A DNA stretch of 64,000 bases from Paraburkholderia susongensis (GTDB lineage Bacteria; Pseudomonadota; Gammaproteobacteria; Burkholderiales; Burkholderiaceae): the NCBI RefSeq assembly GCF_900177725.1, contig NZ_FXAT01000006.1, forward strand, positions 393,390 to 457,389, read 5' to 3'. Below are positions 16,396-25,668 of the stretch, piece after piece (the stretch's first letter is position 1; every line of letters begins with the position of its first letter). A model generated the notes under the pieces. That model worked only from the letters and a program-made list of their open reading frames with translations, was not told the origin of the DNA and did not search any database. The position numbers were made by a program, and so were the translations under genes.

Positions 16396-19074
16396 ATGTC
16401 CATTTCACGCCACGCCCTGTTCGGCAAGCTCGGCACGACGCTCTTCAGGAGTATCGAATCCGCTACCGCTCTCGCCAAGCTGCGCGGCAACCCGTATATC
16501 GAGCTGGTGCACTGGCTGCATCAGTTGATCGCGCAGCCCGATAGCGATCTGAATCGCATCGTCAGGCACTGCGGCATCAGCCGCGAATTGCTTGACCGGG
16601 ATCTGCAAACCTCGCTCGCCGCCCTGCCGTCAGGCGCCAGCGCGCTCGCCGACTTTTCGCATCACGTCGAAGCCGCCATCGAGCGCGCGTGGGTAGTCGC
16701 AACGCTTGCGTTCGGCGACCGGCGGATTCGTGCTGCGTGGCTCATGGCCGCGCTCGTCGAGACACCGGAGTTGCGGCGCGTGCTGCTGTCCATCTCGCCC
16801 GCGTTCGGCAAGATTCCTCTCGACGGCCTTCATGATGCGCTGCCAGCGTGGATCGACGGCTCGCCTGAAGCGGACGATACGCCGTACGATCAGAGCGATT
16901 TCTCATCCGCGATGCCGGGCGAGGCGTCTGGTGCGTTGGCTGCGCCAGCGAAGGGCGCCGCGCTTGCGCAGTTCTGCGTGGACCTGACCGCGCGGGCGCG
17001 GGCCGGAGAAATCGATCCTGTGGTCGGCCGCGAACTCGAGATTCGCACCATGATCGACGTGCTGTTGCGCCGTCGCCAGAACAATCCGCTTCTGACTGGC
17101 GACGCGGGAGTGGGCAAAACCGCGGTCGTCGAGGGGCTCGCGCTCGCAATTGCGGTTGGTGACGTACCGCCGAAGCTCGCCAATGTCCGGTTGCTGAGCC
17201 TCGACGTGGGCGCGTTGCTTGCAGGCGCGAGCATGAAGGGCGAGTTCGAAGCGCGCCTGAAGTCAGTGCTCGAAGAAGCGACAAGGTCTGCGGCGCCGGT
17301 CGTACTGTTCGTCGACGAAATTCACACGTTGATCGGTGCGGGCGGTCAGGCAGGTACTGGCGACGCGGCGAATCTGCTCAAGCCCGCACTCGCGCGCGGC
17401 ACGCTGCGCACGATCGGCGCAACTACGTGGGGCGAGTACAAGCGGCACATCGAGAAAGATCCGGCCCTTACGCGCCGTTTCCAGGTGCTGCAGATCGCGG
17501 AACCGGAGGAATCGTTTGCCATCGACATGGTGCGCGGCCTCGCACGCACGCTTGCCAGCCATCATGGCGTGGTGGTGCTCGATGAGGCGATTCGAGCGGC
17601 CGTCACACTATCGCATCGCTACATTCCGTCGCGCCAACTACCGGACAAGGCGATCAGCCTGCTGGATACCGCTTGCGCTCGAGTTGCCTTGTCCCAGCAT
17701 GCGCCGCCGCGTGAATTGCAGCGTATTCGAGAACGGTTGCAGGCCGGGCGTGTCGAGGCCGAACTGCTGGACAACGAGGCGCGCATCGGTCTGGGCGACG
17801 GTACTGCGCTCGCTAACATCAAAGCGGGTATCGCCATACTGGAGACGGAGGGGTGCACTGTCGAAGCTGCGTGGCGGGCGCAGGCCGAGGCGGCAAAAGC
17901 ATTGGCCTGCGCCCGCGAGGCGCTGAACGAGCCCGTCGAAGCCAACGCTTCGCATGGCGCCGACACGTCGATTGGGACATTGCGGGCGCTGGAGCGGACG
18001 TTGTCGAACTTGCAGGCAGATACTCCGCTTGTGTTCCCGGAGGTCAACGAAGCAATCGTCGCTGAAATCGTCTCGGACTGGACCGGCATTCCGGTAGGAC
18101 GCATGGTGACCGATGAGGTGAGCGCTGTGCAGGTGCTGCCCGCCACGCTTGCTTCCCGTGTGATCGGCCAGTCCGACGCGTTGCAGCAGATCGGCGAGCG
18201 TGTGCAGACCGCGCGTGCCGGGCTCGCCGACCCGCGCAAGCCGCTCGGGGTGTTCCTGCTCGCGGGTCCCTCCGGCGTCGGCAAGACCGAGACCGCGCTC
18301 GCATTGGCCGAGGCGCTTTATGGTGGCGAGCAGAACCTGATCACGATCAACATGAGCGAGTATCAGGAGGCGCATACCGTCTCCGGACTGAAGGGTGCAC
18401 CGCCCGGATACGTGGGTTACGGTGAAGGCGGTGTGCTGACTGAAGCGGTGCGCCGGCGTCCATATTCCGTCGTGTTGCTCGATGAGATCGAGAAAGCACA
18501 TGGCGACGTACACGAGATGTTCTATCAGGTGCTCGACAAGGGCTATATGGAGGACGGCGACGGACGTTATATCGACTTCCGGAACACGACCATCCTGATG
18601 ACGAGCAATGTCGGCTCCGATCTGACTGCGAGCCTGTACGCGGATGAGATGCTCGCGCCAGATACGGACGGGTTGCGCTCGGCGCTTGCACCGGAATTGT
18701 TGAAGGCGTTTCCGGCGGCGTTCCTCGGTCGCGTGACGGTCGTGCCATATCGCCCGCTTGGATCGGACTCTCTTGCACAGATCGTGCGGCTGCACCTGGA
18801 TCGCGTGGTTCAGCGCATGGCGGAAACCAACCGAATCGAACTGGGCTATGGTTCAGGCGTGGTCGACTACATCGTCGGGCGCTGCCTCGTGCAGGAGACC
18901 GGTGCGCGTCTGCTGATCGGTTTCATCGAGCAACACGTGCTGCCACGTCTGGCGCGGCAGTGGCTCGACGCATTCGCATCGAAACGTGCGCTTACGCGCA
19001 TCGCGATTGAGGTGGCCGATCCCGTCGCGGGGCCTGCCGATGCGCTCGTGTTTCAATCGTTCAGCGTTGTATGA
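16396..19074 (+). CDS. tssH: TssH/ClpV, AAA+ ATPase recycling the T6SS sheath
   Basis: An 892-residue ClpB-type AAA+ protein. I start it at 16396 (MSISRHALFGKLGTTLF), the usual ClpV N-terminus with the N-domain that binds the TssC helix. AAA1 has Walker A GDAGVGKTAVVEG and Walker B VVLFVDEIHTLIG. The middle domain is near residues 395-520. AAA2 has Walker A GPSGVGKTETALALAE and Walker B SVVLLDEIEKAH, followed by a long C-terminal domain. It unfolds contracted sheath for reuse. It is divergent from tagK and convergent with the region leading to the sensor kinase. Confidence 0.95.
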   Translation: MSISRHALFGKLGTTLFRSIESATALAKLRGNPYIELVHWLHQLIAQPDSDLNRIVRHCGISRELLDRDLQTSLAALPSGASALADFSHHVEAAIERAWVVATLAFGDRRIRAAWLMAALVETPELRRVLLSISPAFGKIPLDGLHDALPAWIDGSPEADDTPYDQSDFSSAMPGEASGALAAPAKGAALAQFCVDLTARARAGEIDPVVGRELEIRTMIDVLLRRRQNNPLLTGDAGVGKTAVVEGLALAIAVGDVPPKLANVRLLSLDVGALLAGASMKGEFEARLKSVLEEATRSAAPVVLFVDEIHTLIGAGGQAGTGDAANLLKPALARGTLRTIGATTWGEYKRHIEKDPALTRRFQVLQIAEPEESFAIDMVRGLARTLASHHGVVVLDEAIRAAVTLSHRYIPSRQLPDKAISLLDTACARVALSQHAPPRELQRIRERLQAGRVEAELLDNEARIGLGDGTALANIKAGIAILETEGCTVEAAWRAQAEAAKALACAREALNEPVEANASHGADTSIGTLRALERTLSNLQADTPLVFPEVNEAIVAEIVSDWTGIPVGRMVTDEVSAVQVLPATLASRVIGQSDALQQIGERVQTARAGLADPRKPLGVFLLAGPSGVGKTETALALAEALYGGEQNLITINMSEYQEAHTVSGLKGAPPGYVGYGEGGVLTEAVRRRPYSVVLLDEIEKAHGDVHEMFYQVLDKGYMEDGDGRYIDFRNTTILMTSNVGSDLTASLYADEMLAPDTDGLRSALAPELLKAFPAAFLGRVTVVPYRPLGSDSLAQIVRLHLDRVVQRMAETNRIELGYGSGVVDYIVGRCLVQETGARLLIGFIEQHVLPRLARQWLDAFASKRALTRIAIEVADPVAGPADALVFQSFSVV

Positions 19075-19504
19075 CCGAGTAGTCGTGTTTTCCCGAGCGA
19101 CGAGGTCTTTTCCTCAAAAGTGTCCGACGCCTATGCTGATCTCGGCCGTCGCAGAGGTGGCCGTCAGGGTGACGAGGGTGCCACGTTACCGCGCGTTTAC
19201 CAAAAGGCGCGTCTCCAGCCGTTCCAGGCGCTGGTATTCAGATCAATTCACGCTGTAGACCGGACGTTTTTCGGACTGCACTGATATTAGGTCGGCAGGT
19301 GCGGCATTACCATACACGCTCTTTGGTGTTTGTCATGGAGACAACCACTAGCTCACCATTTCTGATCGAAATGGTGGGTCCGCACAGTCGCACTACGCTC
19401 CCGCAATATTCCTACGTTTGCGGGTCAACCTCCGTGCATGTTTTGAGGGTTGCAAGGCTTGTTCGCGATATGCACCCAAACCTCAAGTTGAACAGATCCC
19501 GGTT

Positions 19505-19732
19505 GTGAATTACACGCTTGCCCTTCGCTTTTTTGCCGTCATGCTGACGATACTGTCCGTCGTGCTCGCTACACTCGTGATGCGACACGATCCAGTACCT
19601 GTGCAAAGCATCGTCCGAATCGATTCTTTGCGGCCTGCGCAATGGCCCAGCATTCTGGTCCGTGCGGGCGTTGTGTGTTTGCTCGCGTCGTTTGTGCTTC
19701 TTTTGATGGTCTGCGATCTTCTTTGCGATTAA
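19505..19732 (+). CDS. Possible small two-helix membrane protein
   Basis: A candidate 75-residue protein starting at GTG 19505, with an alternative ATG at 19541. The hydrophobic stretches TLALRFFAVMLTILSVVLA and VRAGVVCLLASFVLLLMV would make two membrane helices around a short charged loop with SIVRIDSLRPAQWP. I do not recognise a family. There is no strong ribosome-binding site, and the longer open frame back to 19418 looks non-coding. It is the only coding candidate of any size between tssH and the sensor kinase. Confidence 0.35.
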   Translation: MNYTLALRFFAVMLTILSVVLATLVMRHDPVPVQSIVRIDSLRPAQWPSILVRAGVVCLLASFVLLLMVCDLLCD

Positions 19733-19780
19733 TTTCTTGCGTTGGGCTGTCTTGAATCAAGCCCGACGATTCTCCAGCAT

Positions 19781-19858
19781 ATGGACTTATCTCAAACTTG
19801 GATGCTGCTATTAGCAGCATTCGTCTTATATTGCACCGTTCTCGTTTGGCTTGGTTAA
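19781..19858 (+). CDS. Possible 25-residue single-helix membrane peptide
   Basis: ATG at 19781 opens a 25-codon frame: MDLSQTWMLLLAAFVLY, then CTVLVWLG and stop. The composition is that of a single transmembrane helix with a short polar N-terminus, like many bacterial membrane microproteins. It follows the other small candidate (19505-19732) by 48 bases. No clear ribosome-binding site is visible, so this may be chance. Confidence 0.2.
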   Translation: MDLSQTWMLLLAAFVLYCTVLVWLG

Positions 19859-20086
19859 AGCAGGCCTGAGCAGTTTTATTCGCTCGGGCGTGCAGAGAAC
19901 AGGTGTTCAATTCGGATCAGCCTGCTTCGCTTCAAACGCTGGCCCATGCGGCGTAGTCTGCAGGATCTGCAACAAACAGCTTGCTATATATTCGCGCTCA
20001 AGCGGTTTCGCGCTCCCTTTGCACGTGACGCAGTATCGTCGTTTGAGCCTCGCCGTCGAACGCATCGGGCTCTGCACACTGCGACG

Positions 20087-23000
20087 CTATTCGTGCGTCA
20101 GTTCGCTTTCCTGTGTATCGCGCAGACAGGCTGCGATATCGAGGCTGCCAAGGCCCGCGAGACCGGCTTGCTCGATACGGATCTCGAATGCCGCACAAAG
20201 ATCCGCAAGCTCATATTGCCTGAGCACGCCCAGCGCACCGCGCAGCGAATGCAGTTCGGCGAGCACGCACGGTGCGTTGTTGTCCCGCTGCGCGGTGGCG
20301 ATCGCCGTGAGCGACGTGTCGAACGAATCGTTGAACATCTGACGCAACTCGGCCGGCAATGCGCGACCGCCGAGCAAGGCGTCGTCTGTGTCGTTGGTTT
20401 GCGTGCCGATTTCCACCTGGGCTTCCGGTTGCGAATCCGCTTGCGATCCAGTTTGCGCTTCCGTTCGATACGCTATCTGCGACACGGCAGCGGGCATCCC
20501 GGCGACCTCGGTCAGGATTGCCCTCAATCGCGCGAGCGACAGGGGCTTCGTCACCATCCTCGCAATGCCCGCCGCTTCGCAGCGCTCGCGCTCTTCTGAT
20601 GTAACCGACGCTGTGGCCGCGATCACAGGCATATGCGGCCAACGCTGATGCACTTCACGCGCCAGCGTGTAGCCGTCGATGAGCGGCATCGACAGGTCGG
20701 TCACGAGCACGTCGAAGGTCTCACGCGACAGCCACGCGAGCGCTCGCGCGCCATCTTCGACGACCGTCGCGTCGCAGCCGAGCATCGTCAACTGTTCTTC
20801 GAGCAGGCGACGGTTGACTGCATTGTCTTCCGCAGCCAGCACCCTGAGCCGGTGCGGCAGCACCTGCGGCGTATCCTTTGTCCATGCGAGCGGCACGTCA
20901 CGCAGCGTATGCTGCAAGGCCTGCGCAAGCCCCATCAGGCTGAAGCTCGACACACGCACGACCCGGCCCGACGCAACCGGATTCACAGGGCCGGCGGCGG
21001 TGCAATCGATGACCCACGACGCGCGTTCGATCAGGTGGCTCTCGCCGTCCACGTGCCACGTATCGCGCTCGCCAAGCAGAATCAGAGTGCGGGTTTTCGT
21101 GAGCGTCGGCTGATCGGCCTGTGCCAAATGGGGATACGCATTCACGGTCAGCCCCCAAGCCTGCAACACGGACACCGCGTACGCGCGCGATGCCTCGGCA
21201 GCGGCCACGAGCGTCACCGATTCACCGGCGAACTGCGGCATGTCGGGCGCGGCCTGTGGTGCGCCGAGCGGCACCCGCACCGTAAAGCAACTGCCGTTGC
21301 CGGGCTCGCTTCTCATCGCGATGCTGCCGCCCATCGCCTGTGCGAGCCCCAGGCCCGTGCCGCCGAAGCGGCGGTTGATGGAGGTGTCCGCCTGGCTGAA
21401 CGGCTGGAAGATCGCGGCTTGCTGCCGCGCGCTCATGCCGATGCCGGTGTCTTCGACTTCGATCTGCAGGTCGAGTCCGCCGGGAGTCGACATGTCGGGT
21501 ACCGATACGCGCAGCGTTACCGCGCCGCGTTCGGTGAACTTGATCGCGTTCGAGAGCAGATTGTTGATGATCTGGCCGAGCCGGGTAGGGTCGCCGAGCA
21601 TCGGCTGCGAAGCGGCGACGCCGAGATCCGCGACGAGCTGCAGATCCTTCGACTGCGCGAGCGGCGCAAACATCGTCAGCGAACGCGCGACCACGTCGAG
21701 GGCGTCGAACTCGATATGCTCGAGCGTCATCTCATCCGCCTCGATCTTCGAGAAGTCGAGCACGTCGCTGATGATGGCGAGAAGCCCTTCCGACGACGTG
21801 CGGATCGTCGTGAGACGGTCGCGCTGCAGCGCGTCGAGCGGCGATTGCGCGAGCAGTTCGAGATTGCCGAGCACGGCGTTGAGCGGCGTGCGGATTTCGT
21901 GGCTCATCGTGGCGAGGAATGCCGACTTCGCCGCGTTGGCGCAGTCCGCGGCCTGCCGCGCTTCGCGCAGATGCTGTTCGAGGCGCTTGTGCGCGGTCAC
22001 GTCGGTGACGGTGACCACCAGCACGTCCTCGCCCTGGTAGCGTGAGGGCGTCGCACTCAGGGCGACGTCGATTGAATCGCTGTCGTGCGTGGGCAATGTT
22101 AGCTCTTCGTGCATGACTTCATCGCTGTCATGTGCGCCGCTTTGCGCGCGGGCGCGATAGCGCGCGGCCAACTCGGCCGAGAGCGTGGGCGCCGGCATGA
22201 CGACGCGTTTCGCTGCCTTGATCATGATCGGGCTGCGCAGGAGCGGCGTGCCGTCTTTCAGCGCGATCAGTCCGAGCCCGACGGGCGCGGTTTCGATCAG
22301 TGTGCGGCTCAACTGCTCGCTTTCGAAGAGGCGCTGCGAGCGATCGAGCGCCGGGCGAACCGCGCGGTTTTTGAAAGACATCAGGAACGTCCACGCGGCT
22401 ACGAGCGTGAGGAGCGTCATTGCCGCACCGATCCCCAGATGCAGGCCAATGCCCGCGACGATATCGCGCCACGTGCACGTGTGTACGAGCGTCCAGCCTG
22501 TATCGCCGAGCGGCCCGGCGATCGTAAACATGCCGTCGTGCCACGTTTCGCCGCCCTTCTTCGTCAAGGCGAGCGTGCGTTGGTCGAGGAGCGTTTCGGC
22601 ACGCGCTTGTGGGATCGTGCTGTTGATGATCGTTCCGTCGCCGGCGACGATCATGTAAGCGCCGTCCGAGTGCTCGTCCCCGATGAGCGGCGCAATCAGG
22701 AAATCCGGTTCGTATTCGGTGGCGAGCATTGCGAACGGCGTGCCGTTGTGGAGTAGCGGCGCGGCGAGCCGGATCGTGAGCTTGCCGGTCAGCGGGCTGA
22801 CCGCGGGAGGTATCCAGAATAATTGCCGATACGGTTGGGCAGGCGTGCCAGGAGGGGTGTCGGCGAGGCGGGTGAGGCCGTTGGCGAGCGCGGCTATCAG
22901 CCGCTCGCGGTCGGCCGCCACGGCGGTGGCCGGCCACGGCTCGCCGTCCAGCGAAGACGACATGATGCCGGCGATGTCGTACTCGATACCGTAGAAATAA

Positions 23001-23473
23001 CCGGGAAGCTGCCGGCCGCGTGCGAGCGAATGAATGGCGCGCGAACGGCTCAGTTGCTCAGCGAGGACAAGATAGCGGCGGATTTCGTCGTCCCGCAGCG
23101 CGCTGGCGTTGACTGCGAATACCCGCTGCGGCCGTTCCGCCGAAGTCGGTTGCAGCACGATGCCGCCGTCGTGTTTGCGAAATTCGTCGACCAGCGCCTG
23201 ATCGACCTTCGTGCCGTTCGGCCATGCCAGTTCCGCGCCTACGAGCGCGATACGGAACGACGCTTCACCGACACGGATCTGCTCCATGATCTGGTTGTGA
23301 GAAACGACGAAGGTCCGGCGCTCGACGGCGACATGCGCGCGCACCGCCGACAGCATCGCGAGAATAAATGCGATCAGCAACATCAAGGTCGTCACCGCGC
23401 CGCCGCCGAACACGAGCAGCCGCTTGTAGCGGCGCAACTGATTCAGCACGTTGTAAGGAGAACTGGCGGACAT
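20087..23473 (-). CDS. Hybrid sensor histidine kinase (BvgS/RcsC-like) with REC and HPt
   Basis: An 1128-residue membrane kinase. Membrane helix 1 spans about residues 21-42, a periplasmic sensor about 43-335, and helix 2 about 338-366. A PAS-like region covers about 385-495. HisKA has SHEIRTPL with His525, and the ATPase domain has NNLLSNAIKF and EDTGIGM and GGTGLGLAQ. A second, inactive-looking receiver-like stretch is near 750-865. A true receiver covers about 876-990 with VTDLSMP (Asp926). The C-terminal HPt domain has ELHSLRGALG (His1075). The full His-Asp-His chain is present, so it should pass phosphate to a separate response regulator. The only candidate nearby is the broken gene at 23753. 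The protein is not obviously tied to the T6SS genes, though it is convergent with tssH. Confidence 0.9.
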   Translation of the reverse strand: MSASSPYNVLNQLRRYKRLLVFGGGAVTTLMLLIAFILAMLSAVRAHVAVERRTFVVSHNQIMEQIRVGEASFRIALVGAELAWPNGTKVDQALVDEFRKHDGGIVLQPTSAERPQRVFAVNASALRDDEIRRYLVLAEQLSRSRAIHSLARGRQLPGYFYGIEYDIAGIMSSSLDGEPWPATAVAADRERLIAALANGLTRLADTPPGTPAQPYRQLFWIPPAVSPLTGKLTIRLAAPLLHNGTPFAMLATEYEPDFLIAPLIGDEHSDGAYMIVAGDGTIINSTIPQARAETLLDQRTLALTKKGGETWHDGMFTIAGPLGDTGWTLVHTCTWRDIVAGIGLHLGIGAAMTLLTLVAAWTFLMSFKNRAVRPALDRSQRLFESEQLSRTLIETAPVGLGLIALKDGTPLLRSPIMIKAAKRVVMPAPTLSAELAARYRARAQSGAHDSDEVMHEELTLPTHDSDSIDVALSATPSRYQGEDVLVVTVTDVTAHKRLEQHLREARQAADCANAAKSAFLATMSHEIRTPLNAVLGNLELLAQSPLDALQRDRLTTIRTSSEGLLAIISDVLDFSKIEADEMTLEHIEFDALDVVARSLTMFAPLAQSKDLQLVADLGVAASQPMLGDPTRLGQIINNLLSNAIKFTERGAVTLRVSVPDMSTPGGLDLQIEVEDTGIGMSARQQAAIFQPFSQADTSINRRFGGTGLGLAQAMGGSIAMRSEPGNGSCFTVRVPLGAPQAAPDMPQFAGESVTLVAAAEASRAYAVSVLQAWGLTVNAYPHLAQADQPTLTKTRTLILLGERDTWHVDGESHLIERASWVIDCTAAGPVNPVASGRVVRVSSFSLMGLAQALQHTLRDVPLAWTKDTPQVLPHRLRVLAAEDNAVNRRLLEEQLTMLGCDATVVEDGARALAWLSRETFDVLVTDLSMPLIDGYTLAREVHQRWPHMPVIAATASVTSEERERCEAAGIARMVTKPLSLARLRAILTEVAGMPAAVSQIAYRTEAQTGSQADSQPEAQVEIGTQTNDTDDALLGGRALPAELRQMFNDSFDTSLTAIATAQRDNNAPCVLAELHSLRGALGVLRQYELADLCAAFEIRIEQAGLAGLGSLDIAACLRDTQESELTHE

Positions 23474-23752
23474 GGCGATACGGGAACATTCTGTGGACGC
23501 GCGGTGCGTAAGGGGACAAGCTGTCTGTTACCGGTTTTCAGTCATTCCAGCTTGACGAGTGTGGCAGAGCGCCTCCCTCACTTAAATGGGATTTGTCTTA
23601 TTTGTAAGGCGTAGGGATTTCAGACACTTCCTAAATTTGCCGGTCCGACCGGCTCGGAATCTGCGCACCGGCGAGGGCGAGTGAGGATGTTCCGGAGCGT
23701 CCATTCAGTGCGCCGTCCCATTCCGATCTCTCCCCATTGCGTGGAGGTTTCG

Positions 23753-23935
23753 ATGAGCAACGCGAAGATCCATATGCGCGTGTCGATGACTATCCTGTTC
23801 TGCGCTCGGCGTCAGGCACGACCTTGCTGTCGTTCCTGACGCGCCGCTATCACGATCCGAAGGTCATCGTGTTTTACGACGATCGACCCTGCCGCCCTCG
23901 TCGTGCAAATGTGGCGGCGTGGTATTCAATCGAAT
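23753..23935 (+). pseudogene. Decayed response regulator (receiver domain remnant)
   Basis: ATG at 23753 has a good site (GTGGAGG, 23741-23747) and opens MSNAKIHMRVSM. The frame then breaks. In the next frame VDDYPVLRS resembles the start of a receiver (VDDHPVLR). GTTLLSFLTRRYHDPKVIVF follows directly, as in the alpha3-beta4 part of RcsB-type regulators. A further one-base shift gives TTIDPAALVVQMWRRGIQS, resembling the alpha4-beta5 part. The segment with the phospho-acceptor Asp is missing, and no LuxR-type helix-turn-helix is found afterwards. It is divergent from the hybrid kinase with 279 bases between them, the usual place for its partner. I infer the relic of the cognate regulator. Confidence 0.6.
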
Positions 23936-24440
23936 CGGGCAAGCGTCTGGTGTACGCATGGCACGCGCTTCTTTTGCCGCTGCAGAAGCGTTGCTTCTTT
24001 GCCATGTCTTTCATGTTCGTATGGAATGCCTGGCTAAACACATGTGTCGATAGAATGACGTTGAGTTGCCTGCAATATGGGATTGACCTCAATAGCGGCT
24101 GCAACGGGGCCTCAAAAAGTCCTCGCGTTATTGTGCTGATATACGTTATAAAGATTAAAAAGGTCGGCATCAGGGATTGGCGTCGAGCGGCGCAAGGAGG
24201 ACAGATGGAATATTCGCTGAACGAACCGCTTGCAACTTCACGCAGGCCGCCTGAGGCTTACGCGCGATTTTCATGCAATGCTTATGAATTCACATTTACG
24301 TTCACATTCGCAGTCGACATGCTCTCATGGTAAATTTTCAGCGCTGCTGTGCTGGCTACATGAGCGATCCATAGCGGGCAACCAATAGGTCGAAATACAT
24401 CAAGCCTTTCAATTGCAACTGGAATAACTGGAGAACAACA
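23936..24440. other. Gene-free AT-rich stretch
   Basis: About 500 bases with no supported gene. A long plus-strand frame runs through it to 24333, but beyond the response-regulator relic its translation resembles nothing I know and has a poor start, so I do not call it. The promoter of the SHOCT gene at 24441 must lie at its right end. Confidence 0.45.
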
Positions 24441-24824
24441 ATGCTTTTCTTTAATGACGGTTTCACATTTACGAATTTTCTGGCCGATGCTTTTTCCATT
24501 TTCATGTTTATCCTGTGGTTCTGGCTGCTCATTACGATTTCGGGCGACCTGTTCCGCCGGCATGACGTCTCGGGGTGGGGCAAAGTTCTGTGGGTGATTT
24601 TCCTTATCATCCTGCCGTATATCGGCATATTCGCGTACCTGCTCACACAACATCGCGGCATGGCGGAGCGCGATCAGGCTCGCGCCAAACAGGTGCGCGA
24701 AGACCTGCGCCAGGTGGTGGGATTCAGTGTCGCCGACGAATTGGAAAAGCTCGACAAGCTCAAGGCATCCGGTTCGATTTCCGCTGACGAGTACGCGCGT
24801 CTGCGAGCCAAGCTCGTGCAATAA
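24441..24824 (+). CDS. Small membrane protein with PLDc_N-like and SHOCT domains
   Basis: A 127-residue protein. Two membrane helices are visible: about residues 14-36 (DAFSIFMFILWFWLLITIS) and 47-67 (KVLWVIFLIILPYIGIFAY), with the second resembling the PLDc_N motif. A charged helix follows, and the last 30 residues (LEKLDKLKASGSISADEYA) are a SHOCT motif, a short C-terminal module of membrane and stress-related proteins. The function is not known. It stands alone, with an upstream region of about 500 bases. Confidence 0.8.
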   Translation: MLFFNDGFTFTNFLADAFSIFMFILWFWLLITISGDLFRRHDVSGWGKVLWVIFLIILPYIGIFAYLLTQHRGMAERDQARAKQVREDLRQVVGFSVADELEKLDKLKASGSISADEYARLRAKLVQ

Positions 24825-25021
24825 ACGGTGCGGATTGCATAGCCGCCGTGAGCGAGCCTTCTGTCCCGATCACTCATGGCGGCGGTCTGACGGTAACGGC
24901 AATCCGGCGGCAGCCTGGTAGCAACCTGGCAATAGCCCGTCGTCAGCCCGTCAGGCGACGCTAGTCTTTCGGGCACATCGCACCGGACTCATCGCACGCT
25001 TGAACGTAACGGGAGGAATCC

Positions 25022-25576
25022 ATGTTTACCCGCCTCGCTCGCGTTCCCTGCTCCACTGCGCGCACTGCGCGCGCGTCCATGACTTTGCGTCGCGCCGCGG
25101 TGACGTGCGTGGCGGCGTTGATGCTGGCGGCCTGCGCACAGCCGTGGCAGCAATTCCAGGCCGGCCAGGATCAGTCGGCGATCATTGCCCGGATGGGGCC
25201 GCCGCGCGAAGTCTATGAGTTGCCCAATGGCGGCCGCCGGCTCATGTGGCCGACCCAGCCGATGGGCTCGACTACCGTTGCCGCCGACGTCGACGCCTCC
25301 GGCAAGATCGTGAGCGTGCGCCAGGTCTTGCAGATCAGTGAATTCAATCGCGCGGAAATCGGCAAATGGACGCGCGACGACGTGCTGATCAATTTCGGCC
25401 GGCCCGTGCAAACGCAGTTTTTCCGCCGCTCGCAACGCGAAGTCTGGTCGTACCGTTACGTCGAAAACAACATCACGCACCTGCTATTCAATTTCTCGTT
25501 CGACACCAACGGCGTCTTGCGTGAAACCGCGCGCACGCCCGATCCCTTACGCGACCGCGACCTGCGGCGCTTCTGA
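25022..25576 (+). CDS. Small outer-membrane-type lipoprotein (SmpA/OmlA-like)
   Basis: A 184-residue protein starting at 25022 behind GGGAGGA (25011-25017). The signal peptide is unusually long, with the lipobox LMLAAC (Cys38); a start at 25079 would give a more standard length but lacks the good site. The mature part (QDQSAIIARMGPPREVYELP, then DVLINFGRPVQTQF) repeats the helix-turn 'G-x-P' pattern of SmpA/OmlA/BamE-like domains, twice. I infer a periplasm-facing lipoprotein of envelope upkeep; a precise role is not visible. Confidence 0.72.
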   Translation: MFTRLARVPCSTARTARASMTLRRAAVTCVAALMLAACAQPWQQFQAGQDQSAIIARMGPPREVYELPNGGRRLMWPTQPMGSTTVAADVDASGKIVSVRQVLQISEFNRAEIGKWTRDDVLINFGRPVQTQFFRRSQREVWSYRYVENNITHLLFNFSFDTNGVLRETARTPDPLRDRDLRRF

Positions 25577-25600
25577 TTCTTCCCGCAATGTAGCGGCCCA

Positions 25601-25626
25601 GCCAGGCATACCCCGGTATGCCTGGC
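25601..25626. terminator. Hairpin between convergent genes, likely bidirectional terminator
   Basis: GCCAGGCATACC (25601-25612) and GGTATGCCTGGC (25615-25626) form a perfect 12-bp stem with a 2-base spacer. It lies between the stop of the lipoprotein gene (25576) and that of the phospholipase-D-like gene (25669), which converge. There is no strong T-tract on either side. Confidence 0.65.
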
Positions 25627-25668
25627 AGTCTTGATGGTTCCGCTTTTGTATTGTTGCGTGCTGGTTGG

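Larger units (their letters stand above)
19075..20086. other. About 1 kb with no firm gene between tssH and the kinase
   Basis: Apart from the two small hydrophobic candidates at 19505-19732 and 19781-19858, I see no recognisable coding sequence on either strand here. The base composition is more AT-rich than the flanking genes. I could not identify a transposon or RNA gene. Confidence 0.5.

Noticed and set aside
20633..22045. 470-codon plus-strand open frame opposite the sensor kinase gene
   Set aside because: Arg/His-rich antisense shadow of a high-GC gene; the kinase on the other strand has complete, recognisable domains.
23936..24333. Extension of the response-regulator relic frame into a 198-residue protein
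   Set aside because: Beyond about 23935 the translation shows no domain pattern and only happens to be open in AT-rich sequence.
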